Counted from the stretch's first letter, positions 19,870 through 30,861 are shown. The stretch is DNA of 64,000 bases from Mayamaea pseudoterrestris (GCA_027923505.1 BROI01000002.1:2108001-2172000), one strand, 5' to 3'. Notes: generated by a model from the letters alone, not told the origin. Numbers and translations are program-made.

Positions 19870-21135
19870 CTAGCGCTGTGCGTTCGTCGGCATTATTTCC
19901 GAAAGCCTCAAGTTCCAAATATCAAAGCCATTCGCTTCAGCTTGTGGCAGAGCGTCCTTTTCAACAGGAGTCGATTTCAAACGAGTCAAAAAGTCGAATG
20001 GAGATAATAGGCTGGTCGTCGTATTGAAAGAGTTCACGAAAGCGCCGCCAAGGGAAGAAGTAGCAGTCGAAATCTGATGGCCGACATCTCCTACGATAGC
20101 CTTTGCGTCATTGTCGCAATTTAGCGTCAAGTCTTGGCGGCACGAGCTGTCGCTTGGTGGGCTTGTTGCAAGGCCATCCGATTCTACCGCACGCAAGCAG
20201 TCACTCATCTGGCACTTGAAACGTTGTTCCAGCTCACGCAAATTCTTTTTCGAACGCTCGCTGTGGTCGTGGAATAGACTCGGCGCGTATTTACTTCCAT
20301 TTGGCGTGTACAAATGAAAGGACGGGTCATCGTGAAGCGCGTTCACCATAATGGCGGATACATCGTCTGGCTCTGAAGTGATTGGATGGCAACTTCCATA
20401 TCCATACACAGCAACCGACGATGCATCATTCACGAAGCTCGTTCCGTCGTCTTGGACAAGTGTATTCTTTATTAATTGTCCTTGTTGCTGTCGCTGCTGC
20501 TGTAGTCGTCGAATAATGTGAACATTAGCACGCAGTTGAACCAGCAGTTTCATTTCGGAATGCCGCAAGAACTCCCATTCATTTGCTTGCATAATAAAGG
20601 CCAACGTTTCTTGCATAGAGGGTTCCTCGACTTGCCAGCCAGCGTCAAATGGCGAAATTAAAACGACGAGTAGCCGAACGCAGGCAAGTCTCGTTACGTC
20701 TACCATGTTTGGAAGACAAAAGTACGCCGCTAGTATCTGCAGCGACTCATCCTCGATGAATGTTTCTTGCTCATGATAAATGCAAAGCTTTGCCAGAGCC
20801 TTGAGAACAACTGGTATTTGTACTCCAATGCGGTAGACGGATCGAAACAAGGCGAGTGCGTGCGGCTTGTCAAGCAAATGCATTGACAAATCAGCTTCCA
20901 CCTCGTCCCATTCGCAGTACGATTCAGCCTGGGAAAGAACCGTTTCGTAACTCTTCACGAGTTGAGTCGTCAAACGGCATACCGTGCAAATTGTAGGCGT
21001 GACGGGAGAGTAGCAAGAAGTCATCGGTATAACCGACAGCGGACTCTTTGTTTCTTCGTCCTGACATGATTCATGGCGCGAAGCAAACTCCTCGACACCA
21101 GCATCTTCACTGCTCCCAAAATGTACCTTCTCCAT
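19870..21135 (-). CDS. Unrecognised 421-aa protein with a helical-repeat-like middle
   Basis: The frame starts at ATG 21135. Residues 60-205 are helical and Leu-rich (LALFRSVYRIGVQIPVVLKA, VTRLACVRLLVVLISPF, EWEFLRHSEMKLLVQLRAN) and could be an ARM/HEAT-like or VHS-like fold. A Gln/Arg-rich run (RRLQQQRQQQGQ) follows and the C-terminal half is mostly disordered. No targeting signal is seen. It converges with the zinc-finger/ApoL-like gene over 169 bp. I do not recognise the family. Confidence 0.75.
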   Translation of the reverse strand: MEKVHFGSSEDAGVEEFASRHESCQDEETKSPLSVIPMTSCYSPVTPTICTVCRLTTQLVKSYETVLSQAESYCEWDEVEADLSMHLLDKPHALALFRSVYRIGVQIPVVLKALAKLCIYHEQETFIEDESLQILAAYFCLPNMVDVTRLACVRLLVVLISPFDAGWQVEEPSMQETLAFIMQANEWEFLRHSEMKLLVQLRANVHIIRRLQQQRQQQGQLIKNTLVQDDGTSFVNDASSVAVYGYGSCHPITSEPDDVSAIMVNALHDDPSFHLYTPNGSKYAPSLFHDHSERSKKNLRELEQRFKCQMSDCLRAVESDGLATSPPSDSSCRQDLTLNCDNDAKAIVGDVGHQISTATSSLGGAFVNSFNTTTSLLSPFDFLTRLKSTPVEKDALPQAEANGFDIWNLRLSEIMPTNAQR

Positions 21136-21879
21136 GCTGAATTTGCCAGTCGTCGAGGTAGTGGAAGTTGGAAGGGTAACAAGTCTACGCCAGTCGATCG
21201 GACTCTCGAAATTGAGTCAGCGCCCACGAGCCACGAGGGAGCGAGATGACAGACGACCGCGGATGTACAATATAAGGCTAAGTCTGTACTTCCTCTATTA
21301 CTCCCATCAATATTCAATGAGCAAAAGTGTAAAGATTCGCGGCGGACTTTAAGCCATGAGCATCGTTTTGGAGGCGCGTCCCTCGTTTTTTGAAACGGAC
21401 GCGAGGAACGTGGACTCGTCGCCCATGGCGATCGCGATGACGCGATACCCACTCAACGCAATGTCGCAACGTGAATGACACGTTGTCACGAATGCTATTC
21501 GGGAAAGACCTTGTGTTTTCACAAACATATATCAATTTGCGATGCCACAAATGTTTGGTTTTGCAGTTACTCGTACAACATACTCTAAGGTATGAAACAA
21601 TTTAACAACTTGAGCTCTACGTCTACTATATCTATGATCATCGTAAATTCAGGGAGAGCATACCTTTGCTGGGCATGACAGTGATGAGAACAGTGGTGGT
21701 TATGAATGCAGCATTCGTTGGTTTTATCTGTTCCGGGTTGAGTCTTTTAAATTAACGGCTACTGTATTGAGTATCACGAGTTTTGACATGTTAAAGGTCG
21801 AGCTCAAGATTTTGCTATCAACATATTTTACTTGCTCACTACCGGGAGGAGTTCGAAAGCTACCATGACCTTTGCAGAA
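21136..21879. other. Spacer of about 740 bp, no gene seen
   Basis: Only short overlapping frames occur (for example 21314-21550 minus), without protein-like composition. It includes the upstream region of the 19870-21135 gene. No repeat stands out. Confidence 0.5.
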
Positions 21880-22308
21880 CTAATGGTCAATCGAGACAGG
21901 AAAGATCTGGCCGCGAATCTCTCCGTCCGGGCACATGTCAGTGTGAACGTTAAAGTACCAGCGCCCCTTCATGAGCTCCTTCTTCTGCGCCGGCGTAATG
22001 TCGTAGCAGTCCCCTGTTGCCGGCGTCTTGACAGGTTCACTCGACAGGACAAGAATGACATCGCCGGTATTGCCAATGCCAACCTCGGCTGGACCATGAA
22101 GGTGAGTGTACATTTCGGGGCCCGAAAGTCCAGTGTACGCGAGGTTGACGCACATGCGCAAGCCCTTGAGCGTGACAACGGCATTGCCAAGAGCTTCGGA
22201 TTTGTAGCAGCCATTCTGGGCGCCGCTCAACAAGGAGGTGAAGTAGTAGGCATGCGCAAAGGCGAAGCTGGGGAGGACGGCGGCGAGAAGGAGGCAGAAG
22301 AGCTTCAT
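21880..22308 (-). CDS. Secreted CHRD-domain protein
   Basis: This 142-aa protein starts at ATG 22308. Residues 1-18 are a clear signal peptide (LLLAAVLPSFAFA|HAY). The remainder is a single CHRD domain, the fold first seen in chordin: LSGAQNGCYKSEALG, YTGLSGPEMYTHLHGPA, and the signature WYFNVHTDMCPDGEIRGQI. Conserved Cys and His residues are present. Single-CHRD proteins are common in bacteria and algae and are thought to be extracellular, but their function is unknown. The gene fills almost the whole frame and looks intact. Confidence 0.92.
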   Translation of the reverse strand: MKLFCLLLAAVLPSFAFAHAYYFTSLLSGAQNGCYKSEALGNAVVTLKGLRMCVNLAYTGLSGPEMYTHLHGPAEVGIGNTGDVILVLSSEPVKTPATGDCYDITPAQKKELMKGRWYFNVHTDMCPDGEIRGQIFPVSIDH

Positions 22309-22997
22309 GGCAGAACGAGGTGTGCGATGATGCGGTGAAAAAGTGAGATGTTGTCAACTCACAAGATCTTTTTTGGCGTTGACGGAGCGTTTCGCCTTCG
22401 TACCCAGATCTATGATATCAGGGAGTTCGCTTCACTGCTTTCTTAGTATTGCACACTACGCTCCAACACTCGTTGGCGCCCGGCATGCAACAAAAGAGAA
22501 TTATCCAACTCAATTTTGTGGAGGGGCATAGCAAATACTCACTGCTCGAGGTGCAATTACTCCAGCACGCGCTTGAAAGATCAGCACGCGTCGGCTCGTG
22601 TTATATTGGAAGCTGCCTCATGTTACTTTATTGAAAAAAAACGCATAAGATATAAAGTTTGGGCACTTGCAAATAGTGACACTGATGTCAGTGACGGGAT
22701 TTGCTCGACGGTTGGCCAGGAGAACAAGACAACTCATTCGGGTCATGCTTACATAATATATTAATCGCGATACACGAATGATTGCTCCGTGCGCCTAATT
22801 AAAAGGTCCGCATAAGTAGGCATGATCAATGCGCACTCTACGATGACACGGTGATTGCCGAATATTTAGCGAGCTACCTTGCGAAATGCCAAGCCACGCG
22901 CCAGGGCCAAGCATCCACGAAACCGCTACGACACAGAAACTTGCCGACATCGCGCATTTCCATTTCCAATTCCATCGCAATTAGCATCGTTGTTTTG
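22309..22997. other. Spacer of about 690 bp between divergent genes
   Basis: It contains the promoters of the CHRD gene and of the ankyrin-BTB gene. The downstream frame is open from about 22851 but with no ATG until 22998, so that part is probably untranslated leader. No RNA gene or repeat was found. Confidence 0.5.
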
Positions 22998-24497
22998 ATG
23001 TATCATAGGATGTCTGTCTCTCCATTCTCATCATCATCTTCGCCCGTACTGTCTCCCGAAGATGTCCAAGTGTTTGGATGCGACACATGGCCGTTGCACT
23101 ACGCCTGCCGCGTCGGAAATCTTGAGCATGTTCAATTCCTGGTGGACGTTCGAAAATATTCCGTCAATCAAATGGACTCTCATAATGCAAGTCCATTGTA
23201 CTTGGCGGCACTCTGTGGTCACAATGATATCTGTCGTTTCTTGTTGGAACGCGGTGCCAAGTGCGATCCGATTGGTGATGCCGCTCGGGTTTTCTACGTT
23301 GCCTTGACACCCGAATTGAGGAATCTGTTGCGTGAATGGAGCTTGACGGCAGCCTCACGCGATCCATGGCTGGAAAGTATGAGAATGACGTTTCAGACGG
23401 GAGTGCATTCGGATTGCCGTGCAACTATTGCAGGCGCGGAGATCAAGTTGCACCGCGTCATATTGCAGATGCGTTGCCCAAAGTTGTTGAAATATGTTCG
23501 CTCAGTACTTGACAGCGATTTAAACGAGCTGCACCTTCCTTTGGAGCACGCGAAAGACAAGGTGATGCTGGACATACTTGAGTACCTCTACACTGGCGTG
23601 TTCGAAGCTCGAGATATTGAGACGGCCTTATCTGCAGTTGATCTTGCCAACTGTTACGAATTGGAAGAGTTGCAGCGGAAACTACAAAATATCGTGGCCA
23701 AGTACGATTGTAAAAATGTGTTTCGTTGCGAAGTCAACTTTGCCATGAAACTCAAAGACGACATGCGTCGATTGGCTGGCCTCGTTTCCAAGCCTCATGC
23801 TGAAGTTGAATCGCTCTCCGCCCTTGCACAACTGGTAGATTTCGCCGACACGACGCTACAATGCCATGGCAGTACCTGGTCCCTACACAAGTTCCGTTTG
23901 AATGGATCGGAATACTTTGAGCGAGCTCTTTCTGGAGGCTTTCGGGAAGCGCAAGCGTCCATGCTGGACTTGAGTTACATGGTAGAGTCGTCGGAGATTT
24001 TGACGTTTGTCATTCAGTGGATGTACTGCGACGAATTTTTGGAGATGCCATCGGTTGAAGCTGCGATTGACATTATTGACATTGGATACATGCTCATTTG
24101 TCCTAGGCTGTCTGCCTACGTTGCTAACTCCGTTCTCATATCAGTTGTTGTCGCCGATAATGCCATGGACTTAATATCACTCGCTCGTGAGCATGATATG
24201 GAGAAACTGGAGGAACGCTGCGTTGAAGAAATAGCTGCTAATATGGAATTCTTCGCAGATGACGAAGTGTTGTTTTCCTTGCTCCATGACGAAGCCAAAG
24301 ACATTAAGCAAGGCGGCGATGAGCGAGTGATTGATGTTCCATTGGCAGCTGAGATCCGGCGGGCCATAAAGAATCGATTCGCCGACATGGACGATGAGCG
24401 AGACGCAAATCTTGCTGCGCTGCAGCTGCTGATGGACAAGATCACTGGGAAGCTGGCTGTGGATATGGCCATGGCATCGTACGATCGCAAACGCTGA
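22998..24497 (+). CDS. ABTB1/BPOZ-like ankyrin and double-BTB protein
   Basis: This 499-aa protein starts at ATG 22998 (a second ATG is at 23010). Ankyrin repeats lie near residues 28-100 (WPLHYACRVGNLEHVQFLV, SPLYLAALCGHNDICRFLLERG). Two BTB/POZ domains follow: one near 138-240 (HSDCRATIAGAEIKLHRVIL, YLYTGVFEA) and one near 280-400 (GSTWSLHKFRLNGSEYFERA, WMYCDEFLE). A helical C-terminus closes it. The order and length (human ABTB1 has 478 aa) fit the ABTB1/BPOZ family, whose animal and plant members act with CUL3 as substrate adaptors. A CUL3 role here is inferred from the family. Confidence 0.88.
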   Translation: MYHRMSVSPFSSSSSPVLSPEDVQVFGCDTWPLHYACRVGNLEHVQFLVDVRKYSVNQMDSHNASPLYLAALCGHNDICRFLLERGAKCDPIGDAARVFYVALTPELRNLLREWSLTAASRDPWLESMRMTFQTGVHSDCRATIAGAEIKLHRVILQMRCPKLLKYVRSVLDSDLNELHLPLEHAKDKVMLDILEYLYTGVFEARDIETALSAVDLANCYELEELQRKLQNIVAKYDCKNVFRCEVNFAMKLKDDMRRLAGLVSKPHAEVESLSALAQLVDFADTTLQCHGSTWSLHKFRLNGSEYFERALSGGFREAQASMLDLSYMVESSEILTFVIQWMYCDEFLEMPSVEAAIDIIDIGYMLICPRLSAYVANSVLISVVVADNAMDLISLAREHDMEKLEERCVEEIAANMEFFADDEVLFSLLHDEAKDIKQGGDERVIDVPLAAEIRRAIKNRFADMDDERDANLAALQLLMDKITGKLAVDMAMASYDRKR

Positions 24498-24632
24498 GGA
24501 ATGTTCTCGGTTTTCTGATTTCGAAACATAACACGGGCAGAAGATAGCTCGAATCGCATCGGTACTCACGTACGTGAGCCATCGTCGCGGATTCGGCTTC
24601 ACATTGTTCTTCCAAAATACGACAACTCCACC

Positions 24633-26386
24633 ATGGTGTTTCTCGCCCTGTCAACCCTGGTCAGGACACCGACATTGACTGCTCCATGCATTCGAAGCTT
24701 TGGCTTACTGCGTCTTAACAAGCTGCCTCCAAGTGGAACTCGCACCAAGATTGTTTGCACGCTGGGTCCTTCGACCGACACGGCCGAACGAGTCCAAGAT
24801 CTTGTTAGCAATGGCATGCATGTTGTTCGACTCAACTTTTCACATGCTGGAAGTGACTACTCGTATCCAGAGCAGTGTATGCAGTTGGTGAGGAGCTCTT
24901 CCGGTAATCATGTTTTACTGTCGACGGGCGCCATCCATCAAGCTCCAGATGCTCCAATGAACCTTCGCGCCATCTTGTAAGTGACGCTGTACCATTCTTG
25001 TCGCGCTAAAGAGCCACTTACTCATAGAAAAACTCGTCTTTCAACTTCCATTACAGAGTCGATACCAAGGGACCAGAGATACGAACGGGTCCCTTGCCGG
25101 AAAACAAGGACGTGATTGAAATTGCCACTGGAGCTCGGGTTTGCCTCACGACCAAGGATGTAACACAAGAGTCCGCATCCGATCCAAAATATCTAAAACT
25201 ACAAGTTGACTATCCATCCATTGCTCGATCCGTCGAAATTGGAAAGGAAGTCTTGTTGGATGACGGATTAATTGCTTTGCAGGTTGTGGAGATTGAGAGT
25301 GAAAAGGTCATTTGTTTGGCGCTCAACGGAGGCCCCATTAAGAAGAACAAGGGCGTCAACCTACCCGGCATGCACATTGACTTGCCCGCACTCACTGACA
25401 AGGACAAGCGCGACTTACGTTGGGCCTGTGAGGTGGGCGCCGACTTTGTCGCAGCCTCGTTCATTCGAACTCCAGCCAATGTACGATCCGTCATTGCCTA
25501 TCTGGACAGATGCATTATTGACCTTCCGCCGTTGGCCGACGGAAAACAGCCACTGCGGCCATTGGTAATCAGCAAGATTGAAAACAAGGAAGGTGTTGAC
25601 AACTTTGACGAAATTTTGGAGGAGAGTGATGGCATCATGGTGGCTCGCGGTGATCTTGGCGTTGAAATTCCCTACACCAAAGTATTCGCCGCGCAAAAGA
25701 TGATGGTGGAGAAGTGCAACAGTGTTGGTAAACCCGTCATTGTCGCCACGCAAATGCTTGACAGCATGATTCGCAACCCTCGTCCAACACGCGCCGAAGT
25801 TACCGACGTTGGTACTGCCGTGCTTGATGGAGCGGATGCCGTCATGCTTTCGGGAGAGACTGCTGCTGGAAAATATCCAGTGGAGGCGCTTAAAGCCATG
25901 GCAAGCATTGCCTGGGAGGCGGATCAAATTTACGATGCGCAAAGTATTAGTGCCTGGAACCAGTCGCTGCACGATCGCATGAGCCCGCTCGACCAAGAGT
26001 TGGATACTATTGCTTCATCTGCTGTTCGATCTGCCAAGGACATGAACGCCAAGGTCATTACATTAATTTCGATGAGCGGAGCCGTTGCAAGAGCAGTCGC
26101 AAGGCACAAGCCGACTGTTCCCGTGATTGCCTTTTGCACCGACCCTCAAGTTGCTCGCCGCCTTCAGCTCCATCGCTCCATTACGCCCGTCATGCTGCAC
26201 ACGGAACAAGACTTGGCGAGCTCGCAGACTAGCTTTGGCAAGCTGCGTGCCGAAGCCATGCGAACGGCCAAGGAGATTGGCTACGCACGAAGTGGTGACC
26301 GCATCATCATGGTGGATCGCAATCCTGGTCGAGTCAACGACATGCACAAGTTCTCACACAATATGAAAGTCGTCACCCTAATTTAA
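24633..26386 (+). CDS. PK: Pyruvate kinase, two exons
   Basis: It converts phosphoenolpyruvate and ADP to pyruvate and ATP. ATG 24633 has a strong context (ccaccATGG). Exon 1 is 24633-24976, the intron (GTAAGT...ACAG) is 24977-25056 (80 nt), and exon 2 is 25057-26386; together they encode 557 aa. The splice rebuilds ILVDTKGPEIRTG exactly as in the family. Catalytic parts are present: VVRLNFSHA, SKIENKEG with the catalytic Lys, MVARGDLGVEIP for Mg2+, and PTRAEVTDVGTAVLDGADAV. The first 30 residues contain Arg and no acids (MVFLALSTLVRTPTL...), which could be a mitochondrial presequence; diatoms do place lower glycolysis in mitochondria. The C-terminal regulatory domain is complete. Confidence 0.95.
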
Positions 26387-26472
26387 CGTGATATTGCATA
26401 CATCGATAACTTTGTGCTCCTGCAAAGTATAGCTAATTAATCGTCGGAGTTGACGATCTCAAGAAGTGTAAG

Positions 26473-26480
26473 TACCGGTA
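26473..26480. promoter_or_regulatory. TACCGGTA palindrome upstream of ABT1/ESF2
   Basis: This exact palindrome lies 90 bp before the ATG at 26570. It extends to GTACCGGTAC, a 10-bp palindrome. A role is inferred from recurrence of the motif in other 5' flanks. Confidence 0.3.
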
Positions 26481-26569
26481 CGACGTTTAGACCCCAAAGG
26501 GCGATCAACCGCGACCACGAGAATCGCTTCATTTGAAAGAACAAAAACGGTTCGCGGCTACTATACATC

Positions 26570-27445
26570 ATGACCACGAGAACGAGACGTTTACATGTCC
26601 GAGACCCATCGAAAGATGAGGAATCTTGTAGCTTGCATGAAGATGACGAGGAGTCAGATGTTGAAGATGCGAGCGATAACTACGACTTTGAGCGTGCTGG
26701 TCGGGAGGAGGACGATTTGGAACGCAACGACGACGATGGATCAGTCAATGGTGACGAAAATAGTGCATCCGCAACAACTTCAAAACCCCGCATTGTCCAC
26801 AAACTATCATTGACCAAGACGGAAGATTTCAACAAAGTTCTCAAGCGTCGCGGCGTTATTTACATTGCTCGCGTCCCTCCTCGCATGACCCCGACCAAGC
26901 TCAAGACTATATTGAGCGACTTTGGTCAAGTGACACGCATTTATCTCGTTGAGGAGGACAAGAGCGTTCGCAAGAAGCGGCGCAAAATGACTGGCAACGC
27001 ATCCAAACGTTACACGGAAGGTTGGATTGAGTTTGCCAAAAAGTCCGTTGCCAAGTCGGTGGCACTGTCACTGCAAAACACCCCCATTTCAAATCATAAG
27101 CGCAATACACACTATGGAGACCTTTGGTGTCTCAAGTACTTGAGCAAGTTCAAATGGAGTCACTTGACGGAAAAGGTTGCGTATGAACGACGCGTGAGGG
27201 AACAAAGGCTGCGACTTGAAACCATGCAGGCTCGCAAGGAGGTGCAGGCGTACAAGCAGCTGGTGGAGACGGGAAAGAAGATTAACATGATTGAGCAGCG
27301 CAAGCGACGACGAGACGAGCGTCACGGCAAACAGTCGGAGGAGGAAAGGCACCCGCAAACGAAGCGGACCAATCGGCAAGTCAGGGAGCTGGGCGATGAG
27401 GGAAATGGGAAGGCAAAGAAAGCATTGCTTGCTGGCTTGGTATAG
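26570..27445 (+). CDS. ESF2: ABT1/ESF2-like ribosome-biogenesis RNA-binding protein
   Basis: This 291-aa protein starts at ATG 26570. The first 75 residues are acidic (EDDEESDVEDASDNYDF). An RRM-like domain follows at about 90-185, beginning KRRGVIYIARVPPRMTPTKLK and SDFGQVTRIYLVEED, with an Arg/Lys-rich insertion and YTEGWIEFAKKSVAKSVA. Next comes the family signature HYGDLWCLKYLSKFKWSHLT and a basic coiled tail. ABT1/Esf2 is a nucleolar factor of the small-subunit processome that stimulates the DEAD-box helicase Dbp8 in 18S pre-rRNA processing. Length and order agree. It lies 184 bp after pyruvate kinase on the same strand. Confidence 0.93.
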   Translation: MTTRTRRLHVRDPSKDEESCSLHEDDEESDVEDASDNYDFERAGREEDDLERNDDDGSVNGDENSASATTSKPRIVHKLSLTKTEDFNKVLKRRGVIYIARVPPRMTPTKLKTILSDFGQVTRIYLVEEDKSVRKKRRKMTGNASKRYTEGWIEFAKKSVAKSVALSLQNTPISNHKRNTHYGDLWCLKYLSKFKWSHLTEKVAYERRVREQRLRLETMQARKEVQAYKQLVETGKKINMIEQRKRRRDERHGKQSEEERHPQTKRTNRQVRELGDEGNGKAKKALLAGLV

Positions 27446-27486
27446 TTACGAAATGGTAGCGTTTAAAGGTTTGACCGCGTTTCGTG

Positions 27487-28233
27487 TCAGGATTTGTCCA
27501 TTGCTATTATAAGATTATCTAGTGCCCGGATCGCATCCTTAATCTCGCTTAGTATTGTCAGTTGCGCCACCACTGTAGCTCCCATCTCGCCGCGTAAACC
27601 TTGTCCGATGGTAACATCGACACTGTTCCACGAAACGTATACTTGCTCCACGACACTTTCCAGCTGCTGACGTCTCAGCGACTGAATCGTTTCGCTTGCT
27701 TCACTGATGTTTACCTGCGAGTCTGCAGTTAGCAGTACACGACCCGCTACAGTCACTTGTGGCAGCAGCTTCAAAACCATGATACCAGCTTCTTCCAAAC
27801 GTCCAGCAGTTACCACCTCTATTATATCATCAGCAGCCAGTCGCTGCTCTCGTAAATTTTTCATTGCTTCCTTCTTCGTGGCCGGTGACTTGATTGGCGG
27901 AACGTAACGCGTGTCGGGCGCAAACTTTTTCAAAGCAGCTTCAGTTCCAACGTATGGAAGAATGGCATCGTCTATCGGAACCTTGTAGACTCCTATGCAA
28001 TCTGGCGATAAATCGCCTGGCAAGCAAGCTGCACTTGCGTGTTCGAGAGCAACGATCATTCCGACGAGCGTGCAGCCGCCAGCAGCAGCCAAGCGAGCAA
28101 AGGCTCTGCGACGGCAGACAATATTCAAGGCTACGGCGTCTGCTATTAACATGATAGATAAGATTAAGCTCGTCATGTACTTGTAACAACAGCGAGACCT
28201 CATTAACTGTAAAGGATCGATCGCTGACGACAT
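27487..28233 (-). CDS. Predicted thylakoid-lumen protein with tripartite targeting sequence
   Basis: This 248-aa protein starts at ATG 28233 (ATG 28176, at the MTSLILSIM segment, is an alternative). The N-terminus contains a signal peptide (SLILSIMLIADAVA|L), a basic stretch CRRRAFARLAAAG, and a second hydrophobic segment ending ASA|ACLPGD, resembling a lumen (possibly twin-Arg) signal. The mature part, about 178 aa, is mostly helical and resembles a four-helix bundle in pattern. It contains VPIDDAILPYVG and YVPPIKSPATKKEAMKN. I do not recognise a named family; PsbQ-like lumen proteins are one possibility. It converges with ABT1/ESF2 over only 41 bp. Confidence 0.75.
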   Translation of the reverse strand: MSSAIDPLQLMRSRCCYKYMTSLILSIMLIADAVALNIVCRRRAFARLAAAGGCTLVGMIVALEHASAACLPGDLSPDCIGVYKVPIDDAILPYVGTEAALKKFAPDTRYVPPIKSPATKKEAMKNLREQRLAADDIIEVVTAGRLEEAGIMVLKLLPQVTVAGRVLLTADSQVNISEASETIQSLRRQQLESVVEQVYVSWNSVDVTIGQGLRGEMGATVVAQLTILSEIKDAIRALDNLIIAMDKS

Positions 28234-28852
28234 CCGTTTCCTCCTTCGTTCTCCAATCCTAATTTTACAAGCGAATTATGCGCCAGCAGAACAATGAAAG
28301 CATGTAATAGCTAAATGATTGTTTCGTAGTTTCTAAAAGCATTTGTGACGTTAGAGTGGAAGAAGCCCTTGGACACCAGTAGAGTCGATTGTCCATTGTC
28401 CATTGCCCGCCGACATTCGACACGCGCCGACGTTCGAACGAGCGTCCAAAACCGCTGCGAGACTGATCTACTTTGCGCTGTATCAATAGCAGGCGCAACG
28501 AAACAACATCACTCAATTTTACATAGCGCTTACCCTTTGACAGTCGACTGTAGGAAACTGTGCATGATAGTTTCATGTTTACTGTTGATTCATGCCAAAA
28601 GAATGAAGCAGAGAAAAGTGAGGCGATGTGAGCTCATTCGTCACAGTGGTTATGCTATGAGAACCGAAGTGACACATGTGACGATGACAATCATCTCGTC
28701 GCGGCGCGAGGCGCGACCACACAAAGCCCTCGCCTTGCTCAGTTTGTTGAAAGTAGTTCTTTCCGCTTTACAAGCAGAGCGGAGCAGAGCTTGAGTGTTC
28801 CTCTCAAGTCTCCCTGACGTCACTCACCTTGCTCGATGCTTGACCGCCGAGC
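28234..28852. other. Spacer of about 620 bp between divergent genes
   Basis: It holds the upstream regions of the lumen-protein gene and of the lipase gene. A plus-strand frame at 28345-28794 has no protein character. A TGACGTCA site is at 28815-28822. Confidence 0.45.
28815..28822. promoter_or_regulatory. TGACGTCA palindrome before the lipase gene
   Basis: This exact CRE-type palindrome lies 30 bp upstream of the ATG at 28853. bZIP control is an inference from the match only. Confidence 0.3.
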
Positions 28853-30230
28853 ATGCGCCATCAGTGCTGCAGCTTGGTCACGCGGCTGTCCATTACCATA
28901 GCTGTGCTTGCAATCGTCATGTCCTTGGCGAAAGGATTTTTGGGCGGAGGAGTACTGTGGGGAGCTGCGCCGCGACTATCCAGCATGGGATCGTCGCCAG
29001 CGTCCTTTGCTTCATCGTGGCTAAAAGCACTTGCAACGAATCACACGGCCGACAAGATTCACTTGATCGTCTTGGTGCATGGCTGGATGGGAAATCCCGA
29101 CGAACTCAAGTATCTTCAATCGGCCATTGAGCAGCGGGCATCCAGACTCGATGACCATCAGTCCGTCTTGGTCTACAGCGTCCGAAGCAACGAGCACAAC
29201 ACGTCGGATGGCATAGTCGCTGGCGGCACGCGCGTCTCCGCCGAGGTGAACGAAATACTGGCCCAGCTGGCGGCCCAAGCCACGTCGGAACTATCCGTGA
29301 GCTTCGTTGGTCACTCGCTGGGCGGTTTGTACGCGCGATATTCGTTAAGTGAGCTGCAGTTCGAGCACCACGTTGCAACGACGGGCTCCAGCACGCGCAG
29401 CGTCCTAGTCACACCAAAAATCTTTTGCACCACGGCCACGCCGCACCTTGGCGTGTCTGGATATACGTATCTGCCACTACCACGCGCCGCCGAGTACATC
29501 GTGGCGCATGCTATGCAACCCACGGGACGCGACTTGTTTCGCTTCACAAACGTGCTGGAGCGCATGGTTACCGAACCATCGTTCATGAATCCCCTCGGCA
29601 AGTTTGCCAAACGCATCGCGTACGCCTGCGCGCATGCCACCGACTTTCAGGTGCCAACGGCAACGGCGGCCTTTTTGTCAAATGCAGATACGCTGCATGC
29701 GCGGGTGGCGGTGAAGCGAGAGGAAGAGTTTGTCGCCGTTGCCGTCGAGACGGAGCAGCGAGCGCTAAATGAACCGCCAAGCACAGACCAGCCACTGTCG
29801 GCGACGAAACTGGCGGAGCGATTGGATGCACTCGGATGGCGCAAGGTGTTTTACGACATGCGCAATACGCTTCCATCGCTGGCCGTTCCGTTTTTCACGC
29901 CACCGGCGGTGGAAACGAGCCACAAGAGCAGGTACACGTCGGCGGAACTGCTGCGCGAGTATGCGTCGTGGAAGACGGAACGCATTCATTTTCCCATGGG
30001 ACATAACATTTTGGTCGCCAATGCCAAGAATGAAGCGTACGCCAAGATGAATGCCGCAGGCCAACCAGTGTAAGTGAATGGCAGGCAGCGCTGGTCGTGT
30101 TCTGGCGTGTTGTTATTTCTGTGCTTACAAACCTTTTACGCGTGCCTGCAGAATGGATCAGTTAGCTGCATATCTTGTACAGGAAATCACTGGAGTCTCT
30201 GTCGATGATGAGGAACCGGGCACCAGCTAG
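28853..30230 (+). CDS. DUF676-type lipase/serine esterase, two exons
   Basis: Exon 1 is 28853-30069, the 82-nt intron (GTAAGT...GCAG) is 30070-30151 and exon 2 is 30152-30230, giving 431 aa. Without splicing the frame stops at once in the intron. An N-terminal hydrophobic segment (LSITIAVLAIVMSLA) suggests ER insertion or secretion. The alpha/beta-hydrolase core includes the oxyanion turn VHGWMGN (about 75-81) and the nucleophile motif GHSLGG with Ser at about 155. A later HFPMGHNIL probably supplies the catalytic His. TATPHLGV matches the DUF676 family. The substrate is unknown, possibly membrane lipids. A Thr/Ala-rich insertion lies between 170 and 330. Confidence 0.9.
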
Positions 30231-30861
30231 CATCTTGTCATTGACGAACTAATGTCGTCTCGTCTCAACACTAAACCTCACATTTAGTTTTTGTGTTTGA
30301 CGCGACTCCGTTGGCAACGCGCCTTGTTGCTCGGTTGGATTCTTGTTGCGGCGCCACGGTGGCGAACCTTGACATGAGTCTGTCTTTACTATCTCGGCCA
30401 CTTCTCTTGGCCATCACGTGGCGCATCCCAGGTACGTCTCCGTTGACGGCATTGGTGACTCTATCATAATGATGCACAAGAGATCGAGGATGAAGAGACA
30501 AAAAACAATCAAGGATCGATAGGACTGAAACATATTGTGTTGTCAATCGTAAAACTTTGCTGACTCGCTCATGAAATGCACACACATTGATCATCTGCCG
30601 ACTTGAACTCTTACTCACTCGACCAATCCTTTTCTTACATATCGAGAAGGATATTGATACGAAGACATTTGCAACGAGTCACGTTATATCTGGACAGACG
30701 GTTAGAATACCATATATAAAGCCTACTTTTACAAGCTGTGCTTAAAAAAATTGAAACGACACGATTAAATGCAAGTTTTATCATCTATACGCTTTAAATA
30801 CTTTTAACCGTCTTCGTCGAACATTCTACACATAAATATATCTATTCAAACCCCAGTTGCT
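30231..30861. other. Spacer of about 630 bp between convergent genes
   Basis: AT-rich toward its right end. A minus-strand frame (30271-30618) lacks an ATG start and protein-like composition. No RNA gene was recognised. Confidence 0.45.

Noticed and set aside
25415-25996. Minus-strand open frame of 193 codons inside pyruvate kinase
   Set aside because: Shadow of the highly conserved pyruvate kinase exon; no start context or domain.
30271-30618. Minus-strand frame of 115 codons in the 30.2-30.9 kb spacer
   Set aside because: It starts without an ATG and shows no domain or targeting pattern.
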